Of a stretch of DNA of 64,000 bases, positions 48,144 to 58,150 are shown in pieces. The notes beneath the pieces were generated by a model that ran no database searches, had not been told where the DNA came from, and was given only the letters and a program-made list of their open reading frames with translations. The stretch covers positions 687,148-751,147 of the forward strand of contig NZ_KB908056.1 in the NCBI RefSeq assembly GCF_000382325.1, given 5' to 3'. This stretch comes from Woodsholea maritima DSM 17123 (GTDB lineage: Bacteria > Pseudomonadota > Alphaproteobacteria > Caulobacterales > Maricaulaceae). The stretch's first letter is position 1. Every line of letters begins with the position of its first letter. Made by a program: the position numbers and the translations under genes.

Positions 48144-48764
48144 ATGACCGCACCCTCCCCCAAATCTGATCTTGCCTATTTGCGTGACTTGGCCGAAGCC
48201 GGGCAATCTGCCCCCCTGGTCGGGGGCCGGATCTCGGTCTGGTGGGGCGGACTGACCAGCCTTACCATGGTTATTCATTGGGCCATCGCCGCACACTACC
48301 TGCCCTTAGATGCGCGCGCCTTCCTACCCCTTTGGCTGAGCTATATGGTCATTGGCTCATTGGGGAGTTTTCTGCTGATCCGTACGGTCAAAACCATGCC
48401 CGGCGCTGGCTCGATCAATAACCGTGTTATCGCCAGTGTCTGGCCCAGTGCCGGGATCGGGATTTTCGCCAGCTTTATCGGGGTTTTCATCGGCGTCTCG
48501 ACGGGTCAATTGCCTGGGATCGCTTTCAATTATCTGCTCCCCTTCGCGCTTTTGGCCTACACCATCGCCTGGCTGACCACCGCCATGATGGCGCGCGATG
48601 TCAAACACGCCATTCCCGGTGTGATTGCAGGCTTGGGCTTGATCGCCAGCGTTATTTTTGTCATGAGCGCCCATGTTTATCTCGTCACCGCGCTCGCGAT
48701 CTTTTTCTCCACCCTCATTCCTGGCCTGATGCAAATGCGCTCTGAACCCAAATCGGTAATTTAA
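48144..48764 (+). CDS. Hypothetical membrane protein, second of a tandem pair
   Basis: This 206-residue protein has the same layout as its upstream neighbour: SDLAYLRDLAEAGQSAPLVGGRIS at the N-terminus, then about six hydrophobic helices. The identity is moderate, so the duplication is not recent. It starts 36 bp after the first copy and its stop is separated by one base from the winged-helix gene. No function is known to me; the cytoplasmic N-terminal motif could be a shared interaction site. Confidence 0.75.
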   Translation: MTAPSPKSDLAYLRDLAEAGQSAPLVGGRISVWWGGLTSLTMVIHWAIAAHYLPLDARAFLPLWLSYMVIGSLGSFLLIRTVKTMPGAGSINNRVIASVWPSAGIGIFASFIGVFIGVSTGQLPGIAFNYLLPFALLAYTIAWLTTAMMARDVKHAIPGVIAGLGLIASVIFVMSAHVYLVTALAIFFSTLIPGLMQMRSEPKSVI

Positions 48765-48765
48765 C

Positions 48766-49062
48766 ATGGCCGAATTTGATCTTAACGCGCTGGATGAGGT
48801 GATCCACGGCAAGCTGCGCCTGGGCCTGATGGCGTTTCTGTCCGGGGTGGACCATGCCAGCTTTGCTGAGCTGAAAGCCCAGACCGGAGCCAGTGACGGC
48901 AATCTATCCGTACACCTACGTAAATTGGAAGAGGCAGGCTATGTCCTGGTAGAAAAAAGCTTTATCGGCCGCAAGCCCCACACGACAGCAAAGCTGACCG
49001 CCGAAGGCCGCAAAGCCTGGATCGACTATCTCGACCAGTTAAAACGCCTTCTTGGCCCTTAG
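48766..49062 (+). CDS. Small winged-helix transcriptional regulator
   Basis: This 98-residue protein is a single winged helix domain: LDEVIHGKLRLGLMAFLSG, SFAELKAQTGASDGNLSVHLRKLEEAGYV (recognition helix) and a wing KSFIGRKPHTTAKLT. This is the HTH_27/MarR-like type that often sits after small membrane protein genes and represses its own operon. The palindrome TACTTTA...TAAAGTA over the operon's -10 is its likely target. The stop overlaps the convergent GNAT gene by 4 bp. Confidence 0.85.
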   Translation: MAEFDLNALDEVIHGKLRLGLMAFLSGVDHASFAELKAQTGASDGNLSVHLRKLEEAGYVLVEKSFIGRKPHTTAKLTAEGRKAWIDYLDQLKRLLGP

Positions 49063-49643
49063 GCCTTGTTCCGGACGTAATAAATCACCGGATTGTCTGG
49101 GTCTGGAAAGCGCGCCGGAGGGTAATCTTCAAACCCTGCCTTTTCCAGAACCCGGCGCGGCGCATAAAGATGGCGCAAAGTGCGCGCGATAATCTTGTGA
49201 ACCCCGTCTTGCTCAAACGCCCAATCGACAAGTCCCGTGACGGCTTCTGTGGCCAACCCCTGTTCACGAAAACTGGGCAGCATGGCGTATTCGATCTCTA
49301 ACGTGCCGCGCGCATCCGGCGGACCAAAGAAGCGCCCCGCGCCCACCGCCCTTAAGGGCGCATTGGGATAAAGCGCCATCAGAAAAATCCAGCCATACCA
49401 GCCGCGATTGTCCGGGCGCAGGCGTAACATCTGCGCTTCGGCCTCACCAAAACGCCCGTCTTGTAGTTCAGGCGGCCAGGCGACCTCATATTGCGCGCCG
49501 AGGGCTTTGAAAAATGCGCGTGCATCATCGCGCTGCAAATGCGCGAGCTCATCATCCAAGGCGACCAGGCGCAAGCGCGGCGTGATCACAGCCAAATGCT
49601 TTTCATCATTTTCGATTTTCAAAGCATGTCCCAATGGCTTCAC
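49059..49643 (-). CDS. GNAT-family N-acetyltransferase
   Basis: This 194-residue protein is a RimJ/RimL-type acetyltransferase: ITPRLRLVALDDELAHL at the start, TLEIEYAMLPSFREQGLATEA as the acetyl-CoA motif, and YAPRRVLEKAGFEDY near the end. The substrate is not identifiable. It converges on the winged-helix gene with a 4-bp overlap. Confidence 0.85.
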   Translation of the reverse strand: MKPLGHALKIENDEKHLAVITPRLRLVALDDELAHLQRDDARAFFKALGAQYEVAWPPELQDGRFGEAEAQMLRLRPDNRGWYGWIFLMALYPNAPLRAVGAGRFFGPPDARGTLEIEYAMLPSFREQGLATEAVTGLVDWAFEQDGVHKIIARTLRHLYAPRRVLEKAGFEDYPPARFPDPDNPVIYYVRNKA

Positions 49644-49756
49644 CCTTGGCTTGAGCGTTCTCTATGCTGGGGTTTGCCCGTGAAGTCCGCTCAAAGTTTT
49701 GTGACACAAGATCATAACACGATTATTCTCTTAGCGCTTTTAACAAACGCGCAAAG

Positions 49757-49791
49757 AAAAAGCTGGTTCACTATGAACCAGCTTTTCTAAT
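49757..49791 (-). terminator. Terminator downstream of lpdA
   Basis: AAAAGCTGGTTCA and TGAACCAGCTTTT form a 13-bp stem with a three-base loop, with A and T runs on both sides. It lies 46 bases past the lpdA stop and can act on the minus strand (tail TTTTTCTTTG). Confidence 0.88.
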
Positions 49792-49831
49792 GAGAGATTG
49801 AAGGCGGCTAAATTTACCGCCCCCGCTCATC

Positions 49832-51235
49832 TTACATCTGCATCGTCCAGCCCTCGACGCCCATCGCGGCCTGACGCACAGCTTCGCTTAAAGTCGGGTG
49901 CGCATGGCAAGTACGAGCGATATCTTCAGAGGCCGCTTTGAATTCCATGGCCAAAACCACCTCGGCAATCATCTCACCCGCAGCCTTGCCGATCATGTGA
50001 GCCCCCAGGATTTCATCAGTTTCTGCATCGGCCAGGATTTTCACAAAGCCATCGGTTTCATGATTGGTACGCGCACGCGAATTGGCCATAAAGGGAAATT
50101 TACCGACCTTGTATTTGCGGCCCTGTTCCTTCAATTGCTCTTCGGTCGCACCGACCGAGGCAATCTCGGGCAAGGTGTAAACCACACCCGGAATGGCGTC
50201 ATAATTGACATGACCCGCCTTGCCCGCAATGCGTTCTGCGCACGCTACGCCCTCATCTTCGGCCTTATGGGCCAACATCGGGCCATAGGTCGTATCACCA
50301 ACCACCCAAACGCCCTCAGCCGAAGTTTTGAAGTGATCATTCGCGATAAAGCCGCGCTTATCAGCCTCAATCCCGACCGTTTCCAGCCCCAGACCTTCGG
50401 TGTACGGACGACGCCCGATACAGACCAGAACCACGTCCGCGTCCAGAATTTCTTCCTTACCCCCGCTCGCGGCTTCCGTTGAGACTTTAAGCTTGCTTTT
50501 CAGCTTCTCAACGCCGGTGACTTTACGGCCCAGCTTGAAGTCCATGCCTTGTTTTTTCAGCAAACGCTGAGCGTTTTTGGCCACTTCGCCGTCCATGCCT
50601 GGCAAGATGCGATCGAGATATTCGATCACGGTGACCTCAGCGCCCAAACGACGCCAAACCGAACCCAGCTCCAGCCCGATCACGCCCGCCCCGATCAGAA
50701 CCAGCTTTTTGGGGACAGATTTGAGGCTCAATGCGCCGGTGGAGGACACGACGCGCTCTTCATCAATCTCAACGCCAGGCAGCGGCGTCACTTCAGAACC
50801 GGTGGCGATGACGATGTTTTTGGTCGCAAGCGTCGTCTCTTTGCCCTCAGCATCGGTGACGACCACTTGGCCTTTACCGGCGATGCGACCCTTACCGATC
50901 ACATAGTCAACTTTGTTTTTCTTGAAGAGGAACTCAACGCCCTTGGTGAGGCCATCAACGGCTTCATCCTTTTGCGCCAGCATGGCCGGCAGATCCAGGC
51001 CCACCTTGTCGATCTTGATACCCATTTTGGCAAAATCGGTTTGCGCGGCTTCATAAAGCTCTGAAGCATGCAGCAACGCCTTGGAGGGGATGCAGCCAAC
51101 ATTCAAACATGTCCCACCCAAAGTGCCGCGCATCTCAACGCAGGCGACTTTCAGGCCCAGCTGACCGGCGCGAATGGCACAATTATAGCCGCCGGGACCG
51201 CCACCGATCACAACCACATCATAGGTGTCCGCCAT
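49832..51235 (-). CDS. lpdA: Dihydrolipoyl dehydrogenase (E3)
   Basis: This 467-residue flavoprotein has the FAD motif [14 protein letters not shown] (about 7-20), the redox disulfide [15 protein letters not shown] (about 40-54), an NAD motif [22 protein letters not shown] and the C-terminal His-Glu in CHAHPTLSE. It reoxidises lipoamide of 2-oxo acid dehydrogenases. It is separated from sucB by an AraC regulator and a DUF4345 gene. AAGGA lies before its ATG. Confidence 0.97.
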   Translation of the reverse strand: MADTYDVVVIGGGPGGYNCAIRAGQLGLKVACVEMRGTLGGTCLNVGCIPSKALLHASELYEAAQTDFAKMGIKIDKVGLDLPAMLAQKDEAVDGLTKGVEFLFKKNKVDYVIGKGRIAGKGQVVVTDAEGKETTLATKNIVIATGSEVTPLPGVEIDEERVVSSTGALSLKSVPKKLVLIGAGVIGLELGSVWRRLGAEVTVIEYLDRILPGMDGEVAKNAQRLLKKQGMDFKLGRKVTGVEKLKSKLKVSTEAASGGKEEILDADVVLVCIGRRPYTEGLGLETVGIEADKRGFIANDHFKTSAEGVWVVGDTTYGPMLAHKAEDEGVACAERIAGKAGHVNYDAIPGVVYTLPEIASVGATEEQLKEQGRKYKVGKFPFMANSRARTNHETDGFVKILADAETDEILGAHMIGKAAGEMIAEVVLAMEFKAASEDIARTCHAHPTLSEAVRQAAMGVEGWTMQM

Positions 51236-51347
51236 GGGAAATATCCTTTATCAGGCAAGGCCCCTAAAGGAGAGGGAAGCGGGGCCGGATGATCCATTTG
51301 CCCCCAACCTACTCCCCTTCGCGCGCGCGTCAATATTCGCGTGCCGA

Positions 51348-52325
51348 TCAGAGCGCCGCGCGCTGGCTTTGCGCCCGGCGCAGCGCCCCTGGCGCGTGAC
51401 CAAACACCGCTTTAAAAGCCCGCGAAAAGGCGGCATCCGAACCATATCCCGCCGCATAGGCAATCTCGCTGAGGCTCTGATCGCTACTGAGCAGTTGATC
51501 ATGGGAACGGCGAAGGCGCAGATCTTTCAGATACATCATCGGACTTTGCCCGGTGAGGTCACTAAAGCGCTGGCAAAAGACCGAACGCGACTGGCCCACA
51601 TGATGACACATGCGCGCCAGATCCCAATCCGCGCTGGGATGGTGATGCAACGCACTGAGCAACGGACCCATCAAGGGATCTTTCAAGGCTTTGAGCCAGC
51701 TCGGCCGGGTCGGGGTCGTGGCACTCAACCAGGCGCGCAGAGTGTGTAAAACCAGAATATCACAGATATGGCGCAGGATCGCCCCACCGCCGGGCCGCAA
51801 AGTCTCGCCTTCAGCGCGAAGTAAATCCAGGCTCGCCGCCAGCCAAGTTTCTGACCCTAGGGCCGAAAACGGTAGGCTGATCAAGGGCGGTAACAGCGGG
51901 CTCAGCATATGGGCGCTCTGCTGGCTCAACGTCATCACACCATAGAGGACCTTGGTCGGCGCACCGCCGCCGCCATAGCTTAAATGCTCATAATACGGAT
52001 TGAAGGGCTCAACCGGCACATCGCTTAAGGCCTGACACGCCACGCCGGGCGCGCTCATCATGGCATGGGCGCAGCCATGAGGCAGGAGATTGACCCAGCC
52101 CGGACGCACACATTGGCGCGGCTCACCCGCCATATCCAACCAAGCCTCACCCTCGGTGACTATCTGGAACATCATGCCATCGGCGAGGGCCGGAACCTCT
52201 ATCCCCCAAGGTGCGGTGAGATAGGCTTGGCAATAGAATAAGCCTTTGATGTCTAAAAGATGCAAGCACGCCCCCAAAGGGTCGCTGTCCATCATCACAG
52301 GGGAAAGCAGGGGCCGCTCATTCAT
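51348..52325 (-). CDS. AraC-family transcriptional regulator with cupin N-domain
   Basis: This 325-residue protein has a cupin_6/AraC-binding-like N-domain (about 10-190; WLDMAGEPRQCVRPGWVNLLPHGCAH) and a C-terminal AraC helix-turn-helix pair (about 220-320; DLARMCHHVGQSRSVFCQRF, SLSEIAYAAGYGSDAAFSRAF). It is divergent from a small DUF4345 membrane protein gene, whose expression it probably controls, by analogy with similar pairs. The ligand is unknown. This pair sits between sucB and lpdA. Confidence 0.88.
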   Translation of the reverse strand: MNERPLLSPVMMDSDPLGACLHLLDIKGLFYCQAYLTAPWGIEVPALADGMMFQIVTEGEAWLDMAGEPRQCVRPGWVNLLPHGCAHAMMSAPGVACQALSDVPVEPFNPYYEHLSYGGGGAPTKVLYGVMTLSQQSAHMLSPLLPPLISLPFSALGSETWLAASLDLLRAEGETLRPGGGAILRHICDILVLHTLRAWLSATTPTRPSWLKALKDPLMGPLLSALHHHPSADWDLARMCHHVGQSRSVFCQRFSDLTGQSPMMYLKDLRLRRSHDQLLSSDQSLSEIAYAAGYGSDAAFSRAFKAVFGHAPGALRRAQSQRAAL

Positions 52326-52459
52326 TGTCCCAGCTTAACAAACCCCCGCAAGGCGTCCACAACAAAGGATGATTGATCAAAAAACTAGGACGCTTTGTGA
52401 TTATTTGTCTTAGCGCCTGCCCTACTTTACCCCATCACACCAGCCTGAAGGGGGCCATA

Positions 52460-52864
52460 ATGAAACAGCCTTGGGTTTTGATCGCCATCATCGCTTTGAG
52501 CCTTATTCTTCTTGCCTTTGGGATCATCATCACCTTTAATCCGCATACGCTTTATGCGGGCAATCATGTCACCTTGTCGCATGATCCCAATATCTTAAGC
52601 GAGATTCGCGCGCCCGGCGGGCTCATCTTGCTGAGTGGGATGTTTCTGGCGCTCAGCGTGTTTATCCCACGCCTGCGCACGCTCGCGCTGACAACAGCGA
52701 GCCTTCTCTATTTTGGCTATGGCATGGGCCGGGTGGTCAGCATCATCCTTGATGGTCCCCCCTCGGTGGTCCTCATCAGCGCGATGGCCGCTGAATTCAT
52801 CCTCGCCGTGATCAGTATCAGCGTCCTCATCGCGCGCCGACCAAAGCGTACACATGCCCTCTAG
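52460..52864 (+). CDS. DUF4345-like small membrane protein
   Basis: The ATG at 52460 (AAGGGGG upstream) gives 134 residues with four transmembrane helices (about 7-27, 55-73, 80-100, 105-127). The layout and ARG-like motif region (EIRAPGGLILLSGMFLALSVF, GMGRVVSIILDG) fit DUF4345. Its function is unknown. It is divergent from an AraC-type gene and ends just before a bidirectional terminator. Confidence 0.7.
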   Translation: MKQPWVLIAIIALSLILLAFGIIITFNPHTLYAGNHVTLSHDPNILSEIRAPGGLILLSGMFLALSVFIPRLRTLALTTASLLYFGYGMGRVVSIILDGPPSVVLISAMAAEFILAVISISVLIARRPKRTHAL

Positions 52865-52870
52865 GACATT

Positions 52871-52905
52871 AAAAAACCCCGCCGAGTGCCTCGGCGGGGT
52901 TTGTA
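52871..52905. terminator. Bidirectional terminator between DUF4345 gene and sucB
   Basis: AAAAAACCCCGCCGA and TCGGCGGGGTTTGT form a 10-bp GC stem with a short loop, flanked by A and T runs. It lies between two convergent genes. Confidence 0.92.
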
Positions 52906-52926
52906 TGTCCGTCAAACGCAATACGC

Positions 52927-54429
52927 TTAAATGTCAAACAACAAACGCTCTGGGTTTTCCAGGCTGTCTTTGACGCGCACCAAGAAGGTCACAGCCTCTT
53001 TACCGTCCACGATGCGGTGATCGTAAGACAGGGCCAGATACATCATCGGACGGATCACAACCTGACCATTGATCGCCACAGGGCGCTCTTGGATTTTGTG
53101 CATGCCCAAAATGCCAGACTGCGGCGCGTTGAGGATGGGCGAGGACATCAGCGAGCCATAGACCCCACCGTTAGAGATGGTGAAGGTCGCGCCTTGCATG
53201 TCTTCAATGCCCAGCTTGCCATCACGCGCACGCTTGCCCAGATCAATAATGGATTTCTCCACACCGGCCATTGAGAGCTGATCGGCATCACGCACGACCG
53301 GCACGACCAAGCCCTTATCCGTACCCACGGCCACGCCGACATCGTAGAAATTCTTGTAGATAACATCTGTGCCATCAATCTCGGCATTGACGGCCGGAAT
53401 TTCTTTCAACGCATTGACGCAGGCTTTGACGAAGAAGCTCATAAAGCCCAGCTTTGTGCCGTGCTTGGCCACGAAATCGTCTTGAACCTCTTTGCGAAGC
53501 TTCATGATATTGCTCATATCCGCTTCGTTATAGGTCGTCAGCATGGCGGCGGTGTTTTGCGCCTCTTTCAAACGACGCGCGATCGTCTGGCGAAGGCGGG
53601 TCATTTTCACACGCTCTTCACGCGGGCCCAGATCACGCGGTGCTGAGGCCACAGGCGTCGCCGGGGCACTCGTCATCGCATTTGGCGCGCTCAACGCTTT
53701 CAAGGCATCACCCTTGGTGACGCGGCCATCACGCCCAGACCCATCGACCTTAGACAGATCGAGGTTTTTCTCTTCCGCAATGCGTGCTGCAGACGGCATG
53801 GCTTTGGCATCGCCAGAGCCGGATTTAGCTTGCGGCGCAGAGGCTTCAGATTTGGCCGGAGCCGCGCTTGCACTTGCGCCCGCACGAATTTTAGCCACAA
53901 CCTGACCAGGGGTCACGCTATCACCTTCAGAGACCAGAACCTCTTCCAGGACACCGGCGGCCGGCGCAGGCACTTCCAAAGCAACCTTATCGGTCTCAAT
54001 TTCAAACAAGGTCTGGTCTTTTTCGACCGCATCCCCGGCCTTGACCAACCATTCGCCGACCGTACCTTCGGCGACGCTTTCACCCATCACCGGAACGCTC
54101 GCTTCGACCAGCTCGCCGCCCTCAGACGCTGCGGGCGCAGGCTTATCCTCGGATTTCGCCTCAGCCTTCGGCGCGGGCTGGGCAGAACCGCCCTCGCCTT
54201 CGCTCATCTCAGCCAGCTTGGCCCCGATCTCGACCGTTTCGCCTTCTTTCACCGCGATGGAGGTGATGACCCCATCGGCTTCGGCGCGCACTTCCACAGA
54301 AACCTTATCGGTTTCCAATTCCACCAGGATATCGTCCTTCTTGACGCTATCGCCTTCACCAACCTGCCAAGCGCCCACGGTGGCTTCGGACACAGATTCG
54401 CCAAGCTGAGGAACAGTAATATCGGTCAT
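52927..54429 (-). CDS. sucB: Dihydrolipoyl succinyltransferase with two lipoyl domains (E2o)
   Basis: This 500-residue protein has two lipoyl domains (about 1-80 and 105-180), each with the lipoyl-Lys motif ETDK ([24 protein letters not shown]). A peripheral subunit-binding domain (about 205-240; [20 protein letters not shown]) and an acyltransferase domain (about 270-500; [17 protein letters not shown] with catalytic His and Asp) follow. Most E2o proteins have one lipoyl domain, so the second is unusual. It acts with SucA and Lpd in the 2-oxoglutarate dehydrogenase complex. It starts 28 bp after the sucA stop. Confidence 0.95.
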   Translation of the reverse strand: MTDITVPQLGESVSEATVGAWQVGEGDSVKKDDILVELETDKVSVEVRAEADGVITSIAVKEGETVEIGAKLAEMSEGEGGSAQPAPKAEAKSEDKPAPAASEGGELVEASVPVMGESVAEGTVGEWLVKAGDAVEKDQTLFEIETDKVALEVPAPAAGVLEEVLVSEGDSVTPGQVVAKIRAGASASAAPAKSEASAPQAKSGSGDAKAMPSAARIAEEKNLDLSKVDGSGRDGRVTKGDALKALSAPNAMTSAPATPVASAPRDLGPREERVKMTRLRQTIARRLKEAQNTAAMLTTYNEADMSNIMKLRKEVQDDFVAKHGTKLGFMSFFVKACVNALKEIPAVNAEIDGTDVIYKNFYDVGVAVGTDKGLVVPVVRDADQLSMAGVEKSIIDLGKRARDGKLGIEDMQGATFTISNGGVYGSLMSSPILNAPQSGILGMHKIQERPVAINGQVVIRPMMYLALSYDHRIVDGKEAVTFLVRVKDSLENPERLLFDI

Positions 54430-54457
54430 GGCTTCGTCTTTCTTTCTAGCGGCTCAC

Positions 54458-57448
54458 TTAGCCTTCCAAGGCTTCGTCGATGAGGGCTTTTTGCTGTTCG
54501 ATATGTTTAGAGAGGACACCGGTCGCAGTGGAGGCCGAAGCCGCACGCCCGACATAACGCGGACGCAGCGATTGAGTGCCCGATTTGGTCAGACAGAATT
54601 CCAGATAAGGCTCAATGAAGGTCCAAGCGCCCATATTTTTAGGCTCTTCCTGGCACCACACCACATCGGCGTTCGCGAAACGCTTCAATTCATCAATCAC
54701 GGACTTGGCCGGGAACGGATAAAATTGCTCAACCCGTAACAGATAGACATCATCGATCTCACGCTCTTCACGTGCTTCAAGAAGATCATAATAGACCTTA
54801 CCCGAACACAGAACAACGCGGCGGATCTTATCATCAGCGGCCAAAGTCTGATTGGCGCGGCCCGTAGCCACATCGCTACGCCCTTCACGCACCTTCATGT
54901 CCGCATCATCCCACAGAACGCGGTGGAAAGACGACCCTTCGGCAAATTCAAACAAAGGCGAGACACAGCGCTTATGACGCAGCAAGGATTTTGGCGTCAT
55001 CAACACCAAAGGCTTGCGGAAATTGCGGTGGATCTGGCGGCGCAGGATATGGAAATAATTCGCCGGGGTCGAACAATTGGCGACCTGCATATTATCTTCC
55101 GCACACTGCTGAAGATAACGCTCCAAGCGCGCAGAAGAGTGTTCAGGCCCTTGCCCCTCATAGCCATGGGGCAACAACATCACCAGGCCCGACATGCGCA
55201 GCCATTTACGCTCACCCGAAGAAATAAACTGGTCGATGATGACCTGCGCACCATTGGTGAAGTCACCAAATTGCGCTTCCCACATGGTCAGCGTATTGGG
55301 TGCAGACAGCGAATAGCCATATTCAAAGCCCAGAACCGCTTCTTCCGATAACATGGAATCAATCACTTCATAATGGGCCTGGCCCTCTTGAAGGTGATTG
55401 AGCAAGGTGAAGCGTTCTTCCGTCTTCTGATCAATAACGTGGCTGTGGCGTTGCGAGAACGTCCCGCGCCCACAATCCTGACCCGACAGACGCACGGGGA
55501 AGCCTTCGGTGAGCAGCGAGCCAAAGGCCAAATGCTCAGCCGTGGCCCAGTCGATACCCTCGCCGGTTTCAATAGCATTACCGCGCCCATCGAGCACCCG
55601 CTTCAAGGTCTTATGGACATTCAGGCGCTCTGGCGGGGTGGTCATTTTATGACCGATCTCGCGCAAAGTGTCCGCAGGGACAGCCGTTTGACCGCGACGA
55701 TCATCTTCTTCCGGCAGACCAAGCCCCGACCAAACCCCATCAAGCCAGTCAATATTATTGGCTTTATAGGTTTTACCGGCCTCAAACTCTTTATCCAGGA
55801 AGGCTTCGAAATCAGAAACCCAGGCTTCGACTTCATCGGACTTGACGGTGCCGTCTTTTTCCAGGCGCTCTTGATACAGCTCACGCGTGGTTTTACGCCC
55901 GCCAATGGCCTTATACATGATCGGCTGGGTGAAATTGGGATCATCGCCCTCGTTATGGCCAAAGCGGCGATAACAGATCATATCAATGACCACATCCTTG
56001 CCGAAAGTCTGGCGATATTCGGTCGCGACTTTCGAGGCAAAGACCACCGCCTCTGGATCATCGCCATTGACGTGGAAGATCGGGGCCTGAACCATCAAGG
56101 CCACATCAGACGGGTAAGGCGAAGAGCGCGAATCGCGCGGATTCGTCGTAAAGCCGATCTGGTTATTGACGATGAAGTGGATCGCACCGCCGGTACGATG
56201 GCCTTTAAGGCCTGACAGGCCCAGGCATTCCGCCACCATGCCCTGACCGGCAAAGGCGGCATCGCCATGCAGCAAAAGCGGCAGCACATCTTCAACCGGA
56301 TTAGACTCCAGTTCACGCGCGCGGCGATATTGTGTCTGCTTAGCACGCACCTTACCCAGAACCACCGGATCAACCGCCTCCAAATGCGACGGGTTCGCGG
56401 TCAAAGAGAGGTGAACTTTATTGCCATCAAACTCACGGTCCGAAGATGAGCCCAGGTGATATTTCACATCGCCCGAGGAAAATTCGCCCGCGCCTTGAGA
56501 ATCACCGCCTTGGAATTCGTGGAAAATGATGTGGTAAGGCTTACCCATCACCGCGGCGAGCACATTCAAACGCCCGCGGTGCGGCATGCCCAGAACGATG
56601 TCTTTCACACCCATCGCGCCGCCGCGCTTAATGATCTGCTCCAGCGCGGGCACCATGGCCTCACCGCCATCGATGCCGAAGCGTTTCGTGCCCGGATAGC
56701 GCTTATGCAAGAAGCGCTCAAAGCCTTCGGTTTCGACCAGGCGCTGCAAAATCGCGCGCTTACCTTCTGGGGTGAAGTCGATGCGCTTATCGGGACCTTC
56801 AATGCGCTCTTGCAACCAGGATTTCTCTTCCGGGTTGGAGATATGCATGAACTCAATGCCGAAGGTCGAACAATAGGTGCGCTTCAAGATCGCCAGGATC
56901 TCGCGCACACTGGCGGTTTTGAGGCCCAGATAGCCGTTGATGAAGATCTCGCGGTTCATATCCGCGTCTTCGAAGCCAAAAGTTTTGGGATCCAGCTCGG
57001 GCTGATAGCCAAAATCATTCAGGCCCAAGGGATCAAGATCGGCCGCCAAATGTCCGCGCATCCGATAGGCGCGGATCAGCATGATGGCAGAGATACTGTC
57101 GGTGATCGCGGCGTGAATATCTTCTGCGCTGGCACCAGAGCCCATATGCTCGGCCACCTGATCGGGCAGGGCGGGAAGACTGCCCATATCGCCCAAAGCG
57201 GAGGTCAGCTCGCTTTTATCTGCGCCCGGCCAACCCTTTCGCTTCCAGCTTGCGCCCTTGGCGGCACGCGCTTGATCGGCCTTGTCATCGCCCACTTCTT
57301 CAAAGAAGGCGCGCCAGGATGTGGGCACTGAGCTGGGGTCCTGGGCGTAACGCCCGGCCATTTCCTCGATATAGAGGGCATTGCCCCCGAAGAGGAAAGA
57401 GGTTTCGAGAAAGGTTTGATTTGCGGAGGAGCGCTCTTGATCAGCCAT
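54458..57448 (-). CDS. sucA: 2-oxoglutarate dehydrogenase E1
   Basis: From ATG 57448 (MADQERSSANQTFLETSFLFGG, AGGG upstream) the protein has 996 residues. The frame stays open for 54 more codons, to 57610, but these are unlike E1o. It shows GMPHRGRLNVLAAVMGKPY, GDAAFAGQGMVAECLGLSGL (thiamine-diphosphate site), NNQIGFTTNPRDSRSS and a C-terminal LRPRYVGRAASASTATG. It decarboxylates 2-oxoglutarate and passes succinyl to E2. sucA and sucB form an operon. Confidence 0.97.
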   Translation of the reverse strand: MADQERSSANQTFLETSFLFGGNALYIEEMAGRYAQDPSSVPTSWRAFFEEVGDDKADQARAAKGASWKRKGWPGADKSELTSALGDMGSLPALPDQVAEHMGSGASAEDIHAAITDSISAIMLIRAYRMRGHLAADLDPLGLNDFGYQPELDPKTFGFEDADMNREIFINGYLGLKTASVREILAILKRTYCSTFGIEFMHISNPEEKSWLQERIEGPDKRIDFTPEGKRAILQRLVETEGFERFLHKRYPGTKRFGIDGGEAMVPALEQIIKRGGAMGVKDIVLGMPHRGRLNVLAAVMGKPYHIIFHEFQGGDSQGAGEFSSGDVKYHLGSSSDREFDGNKVHLSLTANPSHLEAVDPVVLGKVRAKQTQYRRARELESNPVEDVLPLLLHGDAAFAGQGMVAECLGLSGLKGHRTGGAIHFIVNNQIGFTTNPRDSRSSPYPSDVALMVQAPIFHVNGDDPEAVVFASKVATEYRQTFGKDVVIDMICYRRFGHNEGDDPNFTQPIMYKAIGGRKTTRELYQERLEKDGTVKSDEVEAWVSDFEAFLDKEFEAGKTYKANNIDWLDGVWSGLGLPEEDDRRGQTAVPADTLREIGHKMTTPPERLNVHKTLKRVLDGRGNAIETGEGIDWATAEHLAFGSLLTEGFPVRLSGQDCGRGTFSQRHSHVIDQKTEERFTLLNHLQEGQAHYEVIDSMLSEEAVLGFEYGYSLSAPNTLTMWEAQFGDFTNGAQVIIDQFISSGERKWLRMSGLVMLLPHGYEGQGPEHSSARLERYLQQCAEDNMQVANCSTPANYFHILRRQIHRNFRKPLVLMTPKSLLRHKRCVSPLFEFAEGSSFHRVLWDDADMKVREGRSDVATGRANQTLAADDKIRRVVLCSGKVYYDLLEAREEREIDDVYLLRVEQFYPFPAKSVIDELKRFANADVVWCQEEPKNMGAWTFIEPYLEFCLTKSGTQSLRPRYVGRAASASTATGVLSKHIEQQKALIDEALEG

Positions 57449-57674
57449 TTCGGCCCTAATTCTTCTTGCTGTGAAGCGTCGGATCGACGCGAGACGAGAG
57501 ATACATCCCATGTATTCCTCTTGAAAGAAAAATAGAACCCTAATCAAGCGGAAAAAGGAGGAATGTTTACACATGGGGACAGTGCGCCCAGCAAGGTTAA
57601 CAGTTTTCAAAGCCGCCTGTCACCTGCACGAACCCCAGAAGGCGAATTTGCAGGCGCACAAAACGCATTTAGGG

Positions 57675-58112
57675 TTAAGATCCTTCGTGCGGGCTGAGGT
57701 GAAAAGACCCGACAATCGGACAGGCTTCACCCACTGGCGTACGTTCACACATCGCAAGCAATCCGCGCAGTCCGGCCTGAGCTTCACGAAGGCGCTCTTC
57801 CTCAGCTTTCAAGGCCGCCAGGCGCTGCGCCACAAGGGCCTGAATGGCTGCGCGATCATTACCACGCTCATAGCCCAGCAATTGGACAATATCCTTCAGG
57901 GCAAAGCCCGCACTTTGCGCGGAGCGAATAAAAATCAAGCGATCAAGATGACACCCATCATAACGGCGATGGGCCTTACCCGGCGCGGCATCGGGCACCG
58001 GCATCAAGCCAATACGCTGATAATAGCGCACCGTCTCAACCCCGACATGGGCCGCGCGCGCGAGCTGCGATAAAGTATAAGAAGCCTGTTGACTGCGTAC
58101 CATGGTCCGCAT
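57675..58112 (-). CDS. MerR-family transcriptional regulator
   Basis: From ATG 58112 the protein has 145 residues (ATG 58103 and TTG 58133 are alternatives). It has the MerR winged helix (YTLSQLARAAHVGVETVRYYQRIGLM), an RYD wing, a dimer coiled coil (about 85-120) and a C-terminal CERTPVGEACP that resembles the metal-binding Cys pair of MerR. The other conserved Cys of MerR, at the coiled-coil start, is absent. It is divergent from a DUF4396 gene, with an operator-like promoter between. It is inserted between sucD and sucA. Confidence 0.85.
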   Translation of the reverse strand: MRTMVRSQQASYTLSQLARAAHVGVETVRYYQRIGLMPVPDAAPGKAHRRYDGCHLDRLIFIRSAQSAGFALKDIVQLLGYERGNDRAAIQALVAQRLAALKAEEERLREAQAGLRGLLAMCERTPVGEACPIVGSFHLSPHEGS

Positions 58113-58119
58113 GTTAGCC
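58089..58119 (+). promoter_or_regulatory. MerR-type promoter with 19-bp spacer
   Basis: TTGACT (58089-58094) and TTAGCC (58114-58119) are 19 bases apart, the long spacing typical of MerR-controlled promoters. The spacer contains the imperfect palindrome GCGTACCATGGTCCGC (58095-58110). It would drive the DUF4396 gene. The palindrome overlaps the first codons of the merR-like gene. Confidence 0.5.
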
Positions 58120-58150
58120 CAGGTCTCAGACAAGCTTCAAGGAGAGATCT

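Noticed and set aside
57449-57610. 54-codon N-terminal extension of sucA
   Set aside because: The extension is basic and unlike E1o; the ATG at 57448 gives the family's usual start and has a ribosome site.
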